A stretch of DNA of 64,000 nucleotides from G963691885 sp963691885 (GCA_963691885.1 OY829843.1:4526001-4590000); one strand, 5' to 3'; shown: positions 1 through 9,661, counted from the first letter of the stretch. A program made the numbers and translations. Notes: a model not told the origin generated them from the letters alone.

Positions 1-1763
1 AAATCCTGAAACCGATATCCGCCAGGGCCCATTACGATCAGGTTGGTCTGATATCCGACCGGGCTGGCAAAACTGCAGTTTGCGGCGAAGACCACAGCCA
101 CCGCAAAGGGTTCAACAGGGATCTCCAGTTTATGAGCTACTGCAACGGCAATTGGCGTAAAAAGGACCGCCGTTGCCTTTGTCGACAGAATATTCGCCAA
201 AACCGCGACAAGCAGGAAAAACCCACTCAACACGACGGCCGGGCTGGATTGCCCTAGCACAGCGAGAAGAATGTCAGACAGGAATGATGCCCCGCCGGTT
301 TCATGCATTGCCGCCCCAAGGGACAGGGCTGCGGCAATCAGAAAGACGACCTTCGTATCCAGTGCCCTGATCGCATCATCCAGCGTGAGTGCCCCAAACA
401 GCACCATGGCCGCCGCCCCGGAAAGAGCCGCGATTTCGGTTGGCACCACACCGGTTCCAGCTGCGATGACCACACCGGCGAAGATACCCGCAGCACGCTT
501 GGCGTGATACGGCTCTATGAGAGTCTCGCTGGACCATTCCATCAGGATAACTTCTGGATCACCGCGCAAGGCCTCTATATCTGCCCTGCGCCCCTGGATC
601 AGAAGGATGTCGCCCCCTTCCAGAGGGACATCCTGGATGGGTATTCGTGACATGCGCGACCGCCGCTCAACACCCACCACAACACAATTATGGACATGCC
701 GAAATCCGATCTGTCGCAATGTGCGTCCTGACATCCGGCTGCCGGGCTTAATGATCGCCTCGGCCAACATCTGACCGCCGCCAACCCAGCGCCCGGGTTC
801 ATCCTCATTCCCGTCTGTCTGGAAGAGTAATCTGGGATGCAAGGCGGTTGGGTCATCCTTGACGGTTTCCCGCAAATCATCGCGGGGTGCCGCAACGATC
901 AAAACGTCGCCAGCTGCCAGTTCAATATCATCATAAGGCGGCAAAAACTGATCCCGGCCCCTGTAAACCGCCAAAACCGTGACCCCCGGAATTTCCGCAA
1001 AGAACCCGCTGACCGGCGTCATCCCTTCAAACCGTGATCCAGCCTGAACCGTGATGCCCGCCTTAAACTGTTTTCCAGATGCGATATCCTGCGCGGTGCT
1101 CCCGGAGCTTTCTGGCAGGAGCCGAGGCGCAATGAACAGGACATAAAGCATACCCGCACCAGCAACGACCAGGCCGGGCAGCGTGAAAGAGAAAAACGAA
1201 AACCCTGTTTCGCCCAGCTCAACCAGCTCTGTCGACACCAGAATATTGGTCGACGATCCAATAAGTGTGGTCATCCCGCCCAGGATGGCCGCAAAGGACA
1301 GCGGCATCATAAATCTACTGGGCGATCGTCCCGACTGAACGCAGAGCGCCTGCATGATGGGAACAAAGATTACAACGACCGGGATGTTGTTCAAAAGCGC
1401 ACTGACAGTCAGGACAATGATCAGCACCATCGACAAGGCGACAATCGCCTTGCCCTTTGCCATACGCTGAACCGTGACGGCGACATTATCCAGGACGCCT
1501 GTCCGCGCCAGCCCTTCCCCAAGTACCAACAACGCAAGCACCGTCAGCAGCGCCGGACTGGCAAACCCCGCCAACAGGACACTGGGCGTCAAGACGCTCT
1601 GACCATCAAGGCCGATCACCGGATAGACGTGAAAAATAACCAGCAGAGCGCAAATTGCCGCGAACGAGGTCAATTCAAGTGGCAATGCCTCGGTCATGTA
1701 TAACAGAAGTGTTCCGCCAATCAGCACGAACACAATCACCATCTGGACTTCCAGAGTAGTCAA
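1..1763 (-). CDS. SLC13/DASS-type permease with RCK_C domains (3' end outside window)
   Basis: Inner-membrane anion/sodium symporter-type permease, probably carrying dicarboxylate, sulfate or a similar anion; the substrate cannot be read from sequence. The reading frame is open from position 1763 to the window edge (587 codons). It starts MTTLEVQMVIVF and shows the family's N-terminal hydrophobic half with the motif SALLNNIPVVVIFVP and then GSSTNILVSTE. Two soluble segments in the middle fit TrkA-C/RCK_C regulatory domains, and the second permease half ends with GYQTNLIVMGPGGYRF, a hallmark near the C terminus of this family, so only a few dozen residues are missing. I chose a TTG start because a G-rich Shine-Dalgarno stretch precedes it by about 9 nt; an in-frame ATG at 1742 is the alternative. 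No obvious operon partner on this side. Confidence 0.85.
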   Translation of the reverse strand, partial: MTTLEVQMVIVFVLIGGTLLLYMTEALPLELTSFAAICALLVIFHVYPVIGLDGQSVLTPSVLLAGFASPALLTVLALLVLGEGLARTGVLDNVAVTVQRMAKGKAIVALSMVLIIVLTVSALLNNIPVVVIFVPIMQALCVQSGRSPSRFMMPLSFAAILGGMTTLIGSSTNILVSTELVELGETGFSFFSFTLPGLVVAGAGMLYVLFIAPRLLPESSGSTAQDIASGKQFKAGITVQAGSRFEGMTPVSGFFAEIPGVTVLAVYRGRDQFLPPYDDIELAAGDVLIVAAPRDDLRETVKDDPTALHPRLLFQTDGNEDEPGRWVGGGQMLAEAIIKPGSRMSGRTLRQIGFRHVHNCVVVGVERRSRMSRIPIQDVPLEGGDILLIQGRRADIEALRGDPEVILMEWSSETLIEPYHAKRAAGIFAGVVIAAGTGVVPTEIAALSGAAAMVLFGALTLDDAIRALDTKVVFLIAAALSLGAAMHETGGASFLSDILLAVLGQSSPAVVLSGFFLLVAVLANILSTKATAVLFTPIAVAVAHKLEIPVEPFAVAVVFAANCSFASPVGYQTNLIVMGPGGYRFQD

Positions 1764-1876
1764 TCCGGCCGTTCCCCCCAGCAAGGATTAGCGACGCGTA
1801 AACGTCTGGTCTGGTGCCATTATATCCAAAAACCAAGAAACCCCTAATTCAGAGGTGGATTTTGTTCGGCGGCTTG

Positions 1877-2509
1877 TCAGGTTGTTCTGAACAGTTCTTT
1901 CGCCAAGGCTTTTAACTCTTGAGCCGCAAGGCTCGATGGTTTGGTCTCCAGCGCTGTCCGTCCGGACGCCATGGAATCTGCAAAAGCCACCCTGTTGCCA
2001 ATCGTGGTTTTAGAGACCTTTGCATCATATTCTCCGAGTTTCTCAACCATTTGCGCTGTAAGCGACGATCGCGGGGGAACACGGTTCAACGCGATCATCA
2101 CCGGTGACTTTTCTTTTGCGGCAACCTCCAGCGTCGGCAAGGTGGCCCAGACATCCAGGGGGCTGGGCTGCGACGGCACAACAACCAGATCGGCTGTACG
2201 AATGGCAATTTTCGCCTCCGTTTCCGCATGCGGGGGACTGTCTATGACAACAACATCATGATCCTTGGCCAGTGTCTCCACCGCTTTTTGGGTCCGCCAT
2301 CCGGTGACCTGTTCAAAGGTCAGTCCCGTCTTATCAGCGCCCAGGGTTTCCGCGCGGGTTTCAAACCAGCGAGACAGGCTTCCCTGTGGGTCGATATCCA
2401 CCAGTGCCACCGATTTACCGGACAACATCCAGGCAACCGCGAGATGTGCCGCCAGTGTTGATTTACCCGCGCCACCTTTTTGCTGCGCCACCGTGATGAT
2501 TTTTGCCAT
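1877..2509 (-). CDS. ParA/MinD-superfamily ATPase
   Basis: A 210-residue ParA-type ATPase, likely cytoplasmic and acting in positioning or segregation of a cargo. The deviant Walker A motif KGGAGKST is at residues 11-18, the switch/Walker A' region reads DIDPQGSLSRW, and Walker B is VVVIDSPP. It is a short stand-alone ParA without a DNA-binding N-terminal domain and has no ParB partner next to it, so it is not the main chromosome-partitioning ATPase. Orphan ParAs of this length are common in alphaproteobacteria. The next gene downstream is the SLC13 permease, 113 nt away. Confidence 0.85.
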   Translation of the reverse strand: MAKIITVAQQKGGAGKSTLAAHLAVAWMLSGKSVALVDIDPQGSLSRWFETRAETLGADKTGLTFEQVTGWRTQKAVETLAKDHDVVVIDSPPHAETEAKIAIRTADLVVVPSQPSPLDVWATLPTLEVAAKEKSPVMIALNRVPPRSSLTAQMVEKLGEYDAKVSKTTIGNRVAFADSMASGRTALETKPSSLAAQELKALAKELFRTT

Positions 2510-2709
2510 TCAGAACACCCCCAAAGATGCCATGCCGATCAGATTACGAACCCACTGTCAGCCAGATGGGTAACACCCATAAAATCGCATCATTTCGCAC
2601 TTGCGAAAAGCCTGAAAAACAGAACAGCGATTTGGGCTGTCTCGACCGCACGAACCAAGAAAGTGACTCTCCTCTTGGCAAACCATATCTTCAGGCTGCA
2701 TAACCCGGC

Positions 2710-3717
2710 GTGATGAGCACAGATGATACGAAAACGTCACTGCCGAAAGGCACGGTACCGGCGGACGCCGCGGGCATTGGAAACGCTATAGAGGTTTTGA
2801 GGAACGGAGGACTTGTCGCCTTTCCCACAGAAACGGTTTATGGCCTGGGGGCCGATGCCAGGGATGAAAGAGCCGTCGCACGTATCTTTGCAGCCAAGGG
2901 GCGTCCAAGTTTCAACCCCTTGATAGTGCATGTGAAATCGACCGAGGCGGTATTGGAACATGCCGAAATGGACGAGCGGGCACACCTGCTCGCACGGCAT
3001 TTTTGGCCGGGAGCGCTCACGCTCGTTCTGAAACGACGCGATGACACCACTCTTTCCAAACTGGTCAGCGCGGGCTTGGACAGTGTCGCAATGCGCGTTC
3101 CCGATCACAACGTATCCAACCAATTATTGGGCGTAAGTGAGATACCCCTTGCCGCCCCCAGTGCAAATCGATCCGGCAAGATTTCACCCACTCAGGCCCA
3201 TCATGTTTCGGACTCTTTGGGCCAGAATGTTGACCTCATCCTGGATGGAGGTCCAACAGAGATCGGGGTCGAATCAACGATTCTTGACCTTTCTGATTCG
3301 ACGAAGGTTACATTGCTGCGCCCTGGCGGCGTCTCAGCGGAAGAGATAGAAGCCGTCCTTGACTCCCCGCTCGCAACAACAGAAGCCGCAGATGACGGTT
3401 TGGGAAACCAGCCCAGACTGGCCCCGGGTCTGTTAAAGTCACATTACGCGCCCAGTGCATCGGTACGGTTAAATGCAACAGAGGCAGAACCGGGCGAGTT
3501 ACTGATCGGTTTCGGTGAGATCGAGGGCACGGGCATGACGCTCAGCGCAACCGGAGATCTTCTGGAGGCCGCAGCAAACCTGTTTTCCATGCTTCATCGC
3601 GCCGATACAGAGGGGCATGTGGGGATTGCCGTAGCCCCGATCCCGCATTCCGGTTTGGGCCTTGCCATAAATGACCGGCTAAAGCGTGCATCTGCGCCGC
3701 GAGATCTGCCCGAATAG
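2710..3717 (+). CDS. L-threonylcarbamoyladenylate synthase (Sua5-type TsaC)
   Basis: Makes threonylcarbamoyl-AMP from threonine, bicarbonate and ATP, the first step of t6A37 tRNA modification. The N-terminal YrdC domain (about residues 20-215) shows FPTETVYGLGADA and the KGRPSFNPLIVHV motif. The C-terminal Sua5 domain follows a linker with APGLLKSHYAPSA. At 335 residues it is the long Sua5 form rather than the short TsaC. Two consecutive ATG codons begin the frame (2710, 2713). It converges on the PII-like gene with only 35 nt between them. Confidence 0.93.
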   Translation: MMSTDDTKTSLPKGTVPADAAGIGNAIEVLRNGGLVAFPTETVYGLGADARDERAVARIFAAKGRPSFNPLIVHVKSTEAVLEHAEMDERAHLLARHFWPGALTLVLKRRDDTTLSKLVSAGLDSVAMRVPDHNVSNQLLGVSEIPLAAPSANRSGKISPTQAHHVSDSLGQNVDLILDGGPTEIGVESTILDLSDSTKVTLLRPGGVSAEEIEAVLDSPLATTEAADDGLGNQPRLAPGLLKSHYAPSASVRLNATEAEPGELLIGFGEIEGTGMTLSATGDLLEAAANLFSMLHRADTEGHVGIAVAPIPHSGLGLAINDRLKRASAPRDLPE

Positions 3718-3752
3718 CTGATTTGCTTATCGGTCCTGACAGGGGTGTCTTC

Positions 3753-4073
3753 TTAGAAATGCTCGTCCCGCAGCACTTCAACGTCGGATGCGTATATGAT
3801 GCCGACACCATCCCCAATCGCATCTCGGGCTGCCGCCATGATCTTTGTCGCAAGGCTTTCATCAACCAGACAGATGATCATCACATTATCGAAGGCAGCA
3901 CTTAGTCCGGCGCCACGACGCAAACCATGGGCTCCTCTTCCCCTTAAATTCGGAACAAGCGAATGTCCCTTTGCCCCTGCTTCTTCCAAAGCGGTCAGGA
4001 CGCGCGACGAGAACAGGGCCTCCACGACAATTTCAATCTTCTTCTTTTTATAAATTCTGAATTCCTCGGTCAT
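3753..4073 (-). CDS. PII-like protein, SbtB-type partner of the bicarbonate transporter
   Basis: A 106-residue ferredoxin-like-fold protein of the PII superfamily, cytoplasmic and predicted to form trimers that bind adenine nucleotides and regulate the neighbouring SbtA permease. It shows the beta-alpha-beta N terminus (KKIEIVVEALFSSRVLTALEEAG), a glycine- and arginine-rich loop in the T-loop position (RGRGAHGLRRGAG) and the second repeat DNVMIICLVDE. The cyanobacterial C-terminal CGPxGC redox loop is absent; the protein ends DVEVLRDEHF. It lies 25 nt downstream of sbtA on the same strand, so the two are very probably one operon. The assignment rests mainly on size, fold pattern and neighbour. 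Confidence 0.8.
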   Translation of the reverse strand: MTEEFRIYKKKKIEIVVEALFSSRVLTALEEAGAKGHSLVPNLRGRGAHGLRRGAGLSAAFDNVMIICLVDESLATKIMAAARDAIGDGVGIIYASDVEVLRDEHF

Positions 4074-4098
4074 ATCTTCAACCCTTCATCAAGCCTTT

Positions 4099-5097
4099 CT
4101 AGCCCACCAGCGCCAGCACCAGCCCTGTATAGAGCGGGATGCCAATCACGATGTTAAACGGGAACGTAATACCCAGAGAGAGCGGGATATAAAGGCCCGG
4201 ATCGGCCTTTGGCAGGGCAAGACGCATTGCAGCAGGTACGGCGATATAGGACGCACTCGCAGACAGGATCGCGAGCAGCGCAATTCCGCCGGCACTCAAA
4301 CCCACTATAAAGCCGGATATCATGCCCAAACCCGCGCCGATCACCGGCATGTAAAGGCCAAACACCACAACCGGCAGGCTGAGAGCCCTTGATGCCCGGA
4401 TCCTGTGAGAAGCCACCAGCCCCATATCAAGCAGGAAAAGGCACAGGACGCCCTGGAACGGATCCACAAACAGGCCAGATACCTTGTCCAATCCGTCCGG
4501 GCCGGTGACCCAACCGATCGCAAATCCCCCCAACAAAAGGACAATGGATCCGTTGAACAGGATTTCCCGCATCAGATCCTTGTTGATTTTGCTTTTGCCT
4601 TCTTTGCCAGATGCCGCGTTTCCGGCCCCCTTACCCTGGGCCAGCATCAGACCGGATATGATTGCGGGTGTTTCCATCAACGCGACGACCGCGACCATGT
4701 AGGCTTCGAAGCCGATGCCCGATGTCTTGAGGAATTCCGTCGCCGTCACATAGGTGACAATGCTGACAGAACCGTAATGCGCGGCCACCCCGCCCATATT
4801 CTCTCGACTAAGCCTGGTCGTCAGTTTCAAAAGGTAAAAGGCGACAAAGGGAATAAAGAAGCTTAACGCGAAGGCGGCAACGAAGACCGGCAACACCTCA
4901 ATACCGACCTGTGATGCCGCCAGGCTTGCCCCACCCTTCAAACCGATGGCGAACATCAGATAGATGGAAAGGCCCTTGGCAATGGCCTCTGGAATTTCGA
5001 GATCACTTTTGAGAAATCCCGCCAAAGCACCCAGAATGAAAGCGAGAATCGCCGGCGACAGAAAATTTCCAAGTACTGATGAAAGAACCTGATCCAC
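4099..5097 (-). CDS. sbtA: Sodium-dependent bicarbonate transporter, SbtA family
   Basis: Inner-membrane permease of the SbtA family (about ten hydrophobic segments), which imports bicarbonate with sodium. It has the inverted-repeat start LGNFLSPAILAFILGALAGFLKSDLEIPEA, the motif YLMFAIGLKGGASLA and the second-half segment SLGITFPFNIVIGIPLY, all typical of the family. A central hydrophilic linker (GKGAGNAASGKEGKSK) separates the halves. The frame starts with adjacent TTG (5100) and GTG (5097) codons; I prefer GTG because GGGGCG precedes it at normal spacing. No RuBisCO or carboxysome genes are in the window, so the bicarbonate probably feeds carboxylases or pH balance. The gene diverges from the FAD dehydrogenase. 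Confidence 0.85.
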   Translation of the reverse strand: MDQVLSSVLGNFLSPAILAFILGALAGFLKSDLEIPEAIAKGLSIYLMFAIGLKGGASLAASQVGIEVLPVFVAAFALSFFIPFVAFYLLKLTTRLSRENMGGVAAHYGSVSIVTYVTATEFLKTSGIGFEAYMVAVVALMETPAIISGLMLAQGKGAGNAASGKEGKSKINKDLMREILFNGSIVLLLGGFAIGWVTGPDGLDKVSGLFVDPFQGVLCLFLLDMGLVASHRIRASRALSLPVVVFGLYMPVIGAGLGMISGFIVGLSAGGIALLAILSASASYIAVPAAMRLALPKADPGLYIPLSLGITFPFNIVIGIPLYTGLVLALVG

Positions 5098-5408
5098 CAA
5101 ACGCCCCGATCTCTGAACTCAGCGGCGGCAGCATTGAACCGCAGCCCACTGAAATCACTATGCAAATTACACTCACCCATCCGTCGCAAGAAGGCCGGTT
5201 TCAAGCAAGAGAGATCAGCGGCACAGTGCCCCAGCCCTCTTGGCCTCTGCTGAACGCAGGGTATATAAAGGGGTGACTATGGTATCGTCCATCCCCTAAC
5301 GAGGGCCGTGTCCGGGTTGCCCCTCTTCCAAGAGGTTCCGATCCGATCGATGCTGCATCCAACTTTGATGGACACTTGCGCAAGAAACAAAGTTCTGGAG
5401 AATTTTTA
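5098..5408. promoter_or_regulatory. Divergent intergenic region between sbtA and the FAD dehydrogenase gene
   Basis: About 310 nt separate the two divergent starts and must hold both promoters. A Shine-Dalgarno sequence (TGGAG, 5396-5400) lies 8 nt before the ATG at 5409. I see no convincing gene, tRNA or riboswitch here. Confidence 0.5.
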
Positions 5409-6863
5409 ATGGCACCAGACGGTTCAAATCCGTTTCCTGATGACGCCGTAAAACAGGCGGCAATCGATACCCTGAAAGAGCTCTTGGGCGAAAAAGGGTG
5501 GTCTCAGGATAGCGATGTTCTGGCGCCGCTTCTGGTCGATACGCGCGAGTATTATCACGGTGCCTGTGCCCTTCTGGCGCGACCGGAAAATACAGAACAG
5601 GTCGCCGAAATTGTCCGCACCTGCCGGAATGCGGGCATACCGATCGTACCCCAAGGCGGGAACACATCACGTGTCGGTTCGGCAACTCCTGACGCATCAG
5701 GGCATCAGGTTCTGCTGTCCCTTGCCCGGATGAACAAAATCCGTGATCTGGATCCGGCTGATTACACCATGACGGTTGAGGCCGGCGTCATATTGAAAGA
5801 CGTGCAGGATGCGGCAAGCGCCGCCGACCGACTGTTCCCGCTCAGTCTGGGGGCTGAGGGATCCTGTATGATCGGCGGCAATATCGCTTCGAACGCCGGG
5901 GGCATCAACGTTCTGCGTTATGGCAACACCAGAGAGCTGGTTTTGGGCCTGGAAGTTGTACTTCCCAATGGCGAGATCTGGAACGGACTGCGTCGACTGC
6001 GCAAGGACAACACGGGTTACGACCTCAAGCATCTTTATATCGGGTCCGAAGGTACGCTTGGTATTATCACTGCCGCCACATTGAAACTCTTCCCTCTTCC
6101 GAAGGAACGCGCGACAGCACTCTGTGCCCTGCGTGACCTGGACGCCTGCCTCGAATTGATGTCCCGCGCCCGTGCTGCAAGTGGCGACGCGTTGAGCAGC
6201 TTTGAACTGATGGCAGGCATCACCCTGGACTATGCCTATCGCCATGTAGCAACGGCCAAACGCGCGCTCGAGGGTGATTACGACTGGACCGTTCTTATGG
6301 AATTTTCCGGCCTCGCGGCGGGCACGGCCATGCAGGACGCCTTGGAGGGCCTGCTGGAAGAGGCCTTTGAAGAGGGTATCGTCGTGGACGCGGTTTTCGC
6401 GCAGTCCGAACAGCAAAGAACGGATCTATGGTTCCTGCGGGAGGCAATTGTCGCGGCCCAGCCAATGGAAGGTCCTTCTATCAAACATGACGTATCTGTT
6501 CCCGTCAGCTCGGTTCCGACCTTTATCAGACGATCCGGTGCCGCGCTGGAAGCGGCCTATCCGAGCATCAGGCCCTATCCGTTTGGCCATGTCGGAGACG
6601 GGAATATTCACTACAACATCTCATCACCCCCCGGTATGGATGCTGCTGCATTCTCGGCCCTAGCCGACGAGTTGCACACAATTGTTCATGACATCACCCA
6701 CGAGTTGCAGGGTTCCATCAGCGCGGAGCACGGCATCGGTCAACTCAAGCGCGATGAGTTGACCCGATATAAATCAGAGCTCGAACTCGATCTTATGCGT
6801 ATGATCAAGAACACCCTAGATCCGCAGCATTTGATGAATCCGGGTAAGGTGATAAACCTCTAA
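5409..6863 (+). CDS. FAD-linked D-2-hydroxyacid dehydrogenase (GlcD/D2HGDH type)
   Basis: A 484-residue flavoprotein that oxidises a D-2-hydroxyacid such as D-lactate, glycolate or D-2-hydroxyglutarate and passes electrons to a carrier. The PCMH-type FAD-binding domain is at about residues 35-220 (VPQGGNTSRVG, NIASNAGGINVLRYG, GSEGTLGIITAATLKLFP). The FAD-oxidase C-terminal domain follows, with HVGDGNIHYN and SAEHGIGQLKRDEL, which carry the metal/substrate histidines and the conserved glutamate. The frame opens 33 nt earlier, but the ATG at 5409 is the only start with a proper ribosome-binding site. It is followed after 55 nt by an acyl-CoA dehydrogenase, probably co-transcribed. The exact substrate is unknown. 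Confidence 0.88.
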   Translation: MAPDGSNPFPDDAVKQAAIDTLKELLGEKGWSQDSDVLAPLLVDTREYYHGACALLARPENTEQVAEIVRTCRNAGIPIVPQGGNTSRVGSATPDASGHQVLLSLARMNKIRDLDPADYTMTVEAGVILKDVQDAASAADRLFPLSLGAEGSCMIGGNIASNAGGINVLRYGNTRELVLGLEVVLPNGEIWNGLRRLRKDNTGYDLKHLYIGSEGTLGIITAATLKLFPLPKERATALCALRDLDACLELMSRARAASGDALSSFELMAGITLDYAYRHVATAKRALEGDYDWTVLMEFSGLAAGTAMQDALEGLLEEAFEEGIVVDAVFAQSEQQRTDLWFLREAIVAAQPMEGPSIKHDVSVPVSSVPTFIRRSGAALEAAYPSIRPYPFGHVGDGNIHYNISSPPGMDAAAFSALADELHTIVHDITHELQGSISAEHGIGQLKRDELTRYKSELELDLMRMIKNTLDPQHLMNPGKVINL

Positions 6864-6918
6864 CAGGAACGAGACAGTTCACGGGCAAAATACCCGGTTT
6901 TCAGGGACAGGAACGACA

Positions 6919-8712
6919 ATGATACCCTATTCAGGACCAGTGAAAGATATGAACTTCGTGCTGCAGGATATGGGGCTTCTGACCCAGTTGCAGGCATTGC
7001 CCGGTTGCGACGAGGTGGGGTCCGAACTTGTTGATCAGATCCTCGAAGAAGCCCACAAAATGGCACATGGCGTCATTGCCCCTCTGAACTGGGCTGGGGA
7101 CCAGCAGGGCAGCAAAGTGGAAAACGGGGTTGTCCGCACACCAGACGGTTTTGCAGAAGCGTATCAGCAATATGTAGAAGGCGGCTGGAACTCTATCCCG
7201 TTTGACCCGGAATTCGGTGGTCAGGGCCTGCCCTGGACGGTCGCAACCGCGGTTCAGGAAATGTGGCAGTCGGCAAGTCTGGCCTGGGGTCTCTGCCCGC
7301 TTCTCAACCTGGGGGCCGTTGAAGCGGTGACCGCCCATGGCAGTGACGCGTTGAAGTCGCTTTATCTCGAGAAACTGGTATCCGGTGAATGGACCGGTAC
7401 GATGAACCTGACAGAGCCGCAGGCTGGCTCGGACCTTAACCTTTTAAAAACAAAGGCCGAACCGCAGGGTGACCACTATCTGATCCGAGGTCAGAAGATC
7501 TACATAACGTACGGCGAACATGAGATGGCGGAAAACATTGTCCATCTGGTCCTCGCCCGCCTGCCGGATGCCCCTGAGGGAACCCGCGGTATCTCCCTTT
7601 TCCTGGTACCGAAATATCTGGTGAACGAAGATGGGACGCTGGGTGGCCGCAACGATCTGCGTTGCGTGTCTGTAGAGCACAAACTGGGCATCAAAGGCAG
7701 CCCGACCTGCGTCATGGCTTATGGCGACAATGATGGCGCTATCGGTTATCTGATCGGGGAAGAAAACAAGGGCCTGAATTGCATGTTCACTATGATGAAC
7801 AATGCGAGGCTGAATGTTGGTCTTCAGGGACTTTCCATTTCAGAACGCGCTTATCAACAGGCTCGTGATTTCGCCCTTGAACGGAAACAGGGCAATGCAC
7901 CCACATCCGGCATCAAGGGCGCTGCCCCAATCGCCAATCACGCTGATGTTCGGCGCATGCTGCTGACGATGCGAGCCTATTGTGAGGCGATGCGCGCGCT
8001 GATCCTGGATACCATGACCATGCTGGACATCTCATACCGGCATGAAGAGGAAAGCTGGTCCGGTTGGGCAGAGCGCCGGGTTGACCTTATGACACCGGTC
8101 ATCAAGGGATGGTTCACGGATCTGGCTGTTGAGCTGTCTTCTATGGGTGTACAGGTTCATGGCGGTATGGGCTTTATCGAAGAAACCGGTGCGGCCCAGC
8201 ATATGCGAGATTCCCGCATTCTGCCCATCTATGAGGGCACCAACGGCATCCAGGCGATCGATCTGGTTCATCGCAAGATCCTGCGGGATGGCGGGACCGC
8301 AATCGAAGAATATCTGAACGAATTGCATTCCCAGATTAACGGGCTCAACGCGATTGATGACCCAGATGTCAGTGCAGTTCGGGCCCATTTTGCGCCGGCT
8401 GTGGATGCGCTGGAAAACGCGATCGAATGGCTGTTGGACGAAGGTGCCAAGGACCCGGATGCTGCGCAATCCGCCTCAACAACCATTTTGAAGATGCTGG
8501 GCATGACCGCCGGTGGCTCTGTAATGGCCAAAGCAGCGCGCATCGCAATGGAAAAGACCGAGGCCGGTGAAGGCGATATGGAGTTCTATGCGAATAAAAG
8601 AACTGTTGCGCGTTTTTATGCAGAGAATATCCTGACCCAGGTTCCATCTTTGTTGAACACAGTGACCCAGGGCCACAATACGGTAATGCGCCTGTCCGTC
8701 GACGCCCTGTAG
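6919..8712 (+). CDS. Acyl-CoA dehydrogenase of the DmdC-like long family
   Basis: A 597-residue FAD-dependent acyl-CoA dehydrogenase, longer than the usual 380-400 residues because it has the extra N-terminal region (MIPYSGPVKDMNFVLQDMG) and the C-terminal extension (about residues 470-597) of the family that includes DmdC, the methylmercaptopropionyl-CoA dehydrogenase. The flavin/substrate segments MNLTEPQAGSDL and GGMGFIEETGAAQHMRDSR are present, and the catalytic glutamate is in IYEGTNGIQA. Family members act on short or medium acyl-CoAs, so DMSP demethylation is only one possibility. A DddP-like gene lies about 14 kb away. Confidence 0.87.
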   Translation: MIPYSGPVKDMNFVLQDMGLLTQLQALPGCDEVGSELVDQILEEAHKMAHGVIAPLNWAGDQQGSKVENGVVRTPDGFAEAYQQYVEGGWNSIPFDPEFGGQGLPWTVATAVQEMWQSASLAWGLCPLLNLGAVEAVTAHGSDALKSLYLEKLVSGEWTGTMNLTEPQAGSDLNLLKTKAEPQGDHYLIRGQKIYITYGEHEMAENIVHLVLARLPDAPEGTRGISLFLVPKYLVNEDGTLGGRNDLRCVSVEHKLGIKGSPTCVMAYGDNDGAIGYLIGEENKGLNCMFTMMNNARLNVGLQGLSISERAYQQARDFALERKQGNAPTSGIKGAAPIANHADVRRMLLTMRAYCEAMRALILDTMTMLDISYRHEEESWSGWAERRVDLMTPVIKGWFTDLAVELSSMGVQVHGGMGFIEETGAAQHMRDSRILPIYEGTNGIQAIDLVHRKILRDGGTAIEEYLNELHSQINGLNAIDDPDVSAVRAHFAPAVDALENAIEWLLDEGAKDPDAAQSASTTILKMLGMTAGGSVMAKAARIAMEKTEAGEGDMEFYANKRTVARFYAENILTQVPSLLNTVTQGHNTVMRLSVDAL

Positions 8713-8771
8713 GCGACAACAAACGGGACCGGCGCGAAGGCCCTCACCACCTGCTGAAACGGGGTGCTGAA

Positions 8772-9572
8772 ATGCGTTTGTTTAAGTCATTGTTGATGTC
8801 CACTGCACTCTCTCTTGCAGCGCTGACACCGGTTAAGGCCGAAGCCCCCTCTGATGTTACGCAGGGGAATCTTACCCAGAATGCTGATGAAGTCACTGTT
8901 CGCTGCGGATCCATCGATCTGGTCTTCCTGATCGACACAACCTTCTCCCTGGCTTTGGCAATCGGCGAGATGAAACGGGAATCCGTCACCATCGTCGATC
9001 TGGTTGAAGAACTGTCCGAGGGCAAGTTCCGATTAGGACTGGTGGCTTTCGACGACAGTGTGAGAGTGGTTCAGGACCTGAATGCTGAGCCGACCCCGCG
9101 GGAAAAGGCAGAGGCCTTGCGCCGGTCCATCAAATCCTTGCGTGCAGCTGGCGGCGGCGGCGGTCCCGAAGCCTCTGATGAGGCGGTAAATACGGCCGTT
9201 AACACACTACCGCCTGACGGACGCGCCCAGGAAGGTACCTTTTCCGGGGATTGGGAGGCGCACACAAGAATTCTGGTTCTGATTACTGATAATGTGCCGG
9301 GTGGATTTGACGATCTCTTTGAACCCGGTGTCGATGACCGTCGTGCGCTGGCCTATGCCGATGACGCACTGTCCAAGGATATTCGGATATCGGTTGTCCA
9401 TGTTCCAACGAACGGCCTCAGCGACGCTGCGAATTTTCACACGGCGAACGTCCTGCGTGGGTTGGCGGCAATTACGGGTGGCCTTTACGCCGAAACGCTC
9501 TGGTCCGGTCAGGGGACCGCAGAGGCCGTTTTGAGCATTATGAAGTCTTGTGGTGCCAATCGAATGTCTTGA
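8772..9572 (+). CDS. Secreted von Willebrand factor A domain protein
   Basis: A 266-residue exported protein: signal peptide at residues 1-23 (MRLFKSLLMSTALSLAALTPVKA) and one VWA domain from about residue 46. The MIDAS metal site reads DTTFS at residues 55-59, a conservative D-x-T-x-S variant of D-x-S-x-S; a glycine-rich stretch (RAAGGGGGPEASDEA) matches the second MIDAS loop. The C-terminal half continues the Rossmann-like fold (ILVLITDNVPGGFDD). There are no membrane anchors and no MoxR or aerotolerance genes nearby, so its ligand is unknown. It converges on the HTH gene, with a terminator between. Confidence 0.8.
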   Translation: MRLFKSLLMSTALSLAALTPVKAEAPSDVTQGNLTQNADEVTVRCGSIDLVFLIDTTFSLALAIGEMKRESVTIVDLVEELSEGKFRLGLVAFDDSVRVVQDLNAEPTPREKAEALRRSIKSLRAAGGGGGPEASDEAVNTAVNTLPPDGRAQEGTFSGDWEAHTRILVLITDNVPGGFDDLFEPGVDDRRALAYADDALSKDIRISVVHVPTNGLSDAANFHTANVLRGLAAITGGLYAETLWSGQGTAEAVLSIMKSCGANRMS

Positions 9573-9611
9573 GCGCCGGTTTGCTCCGCGGGGCGGCGTC
9601 CGAACACAAAA

Positions 9612-9632
9612 AAGCCCGGGGAACCCGGGCTT
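9612..9632 (-). terminator. Rho-independent terminator for the HTH gene
   Basis: Perfect 9-bp inverted repeat AAGCCCGGG / CCCGGGCTT around a 3-nt loop. Read on the minus strand it is followed by a T-run (the A-run at 9607-9613 on the plus strand). It sits between two converging genes and may work in both directions. Confidence 0.85.
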
Positions 9633-9661
9633 CGTTCGTTACACCTGATTTGGTGTCATCG

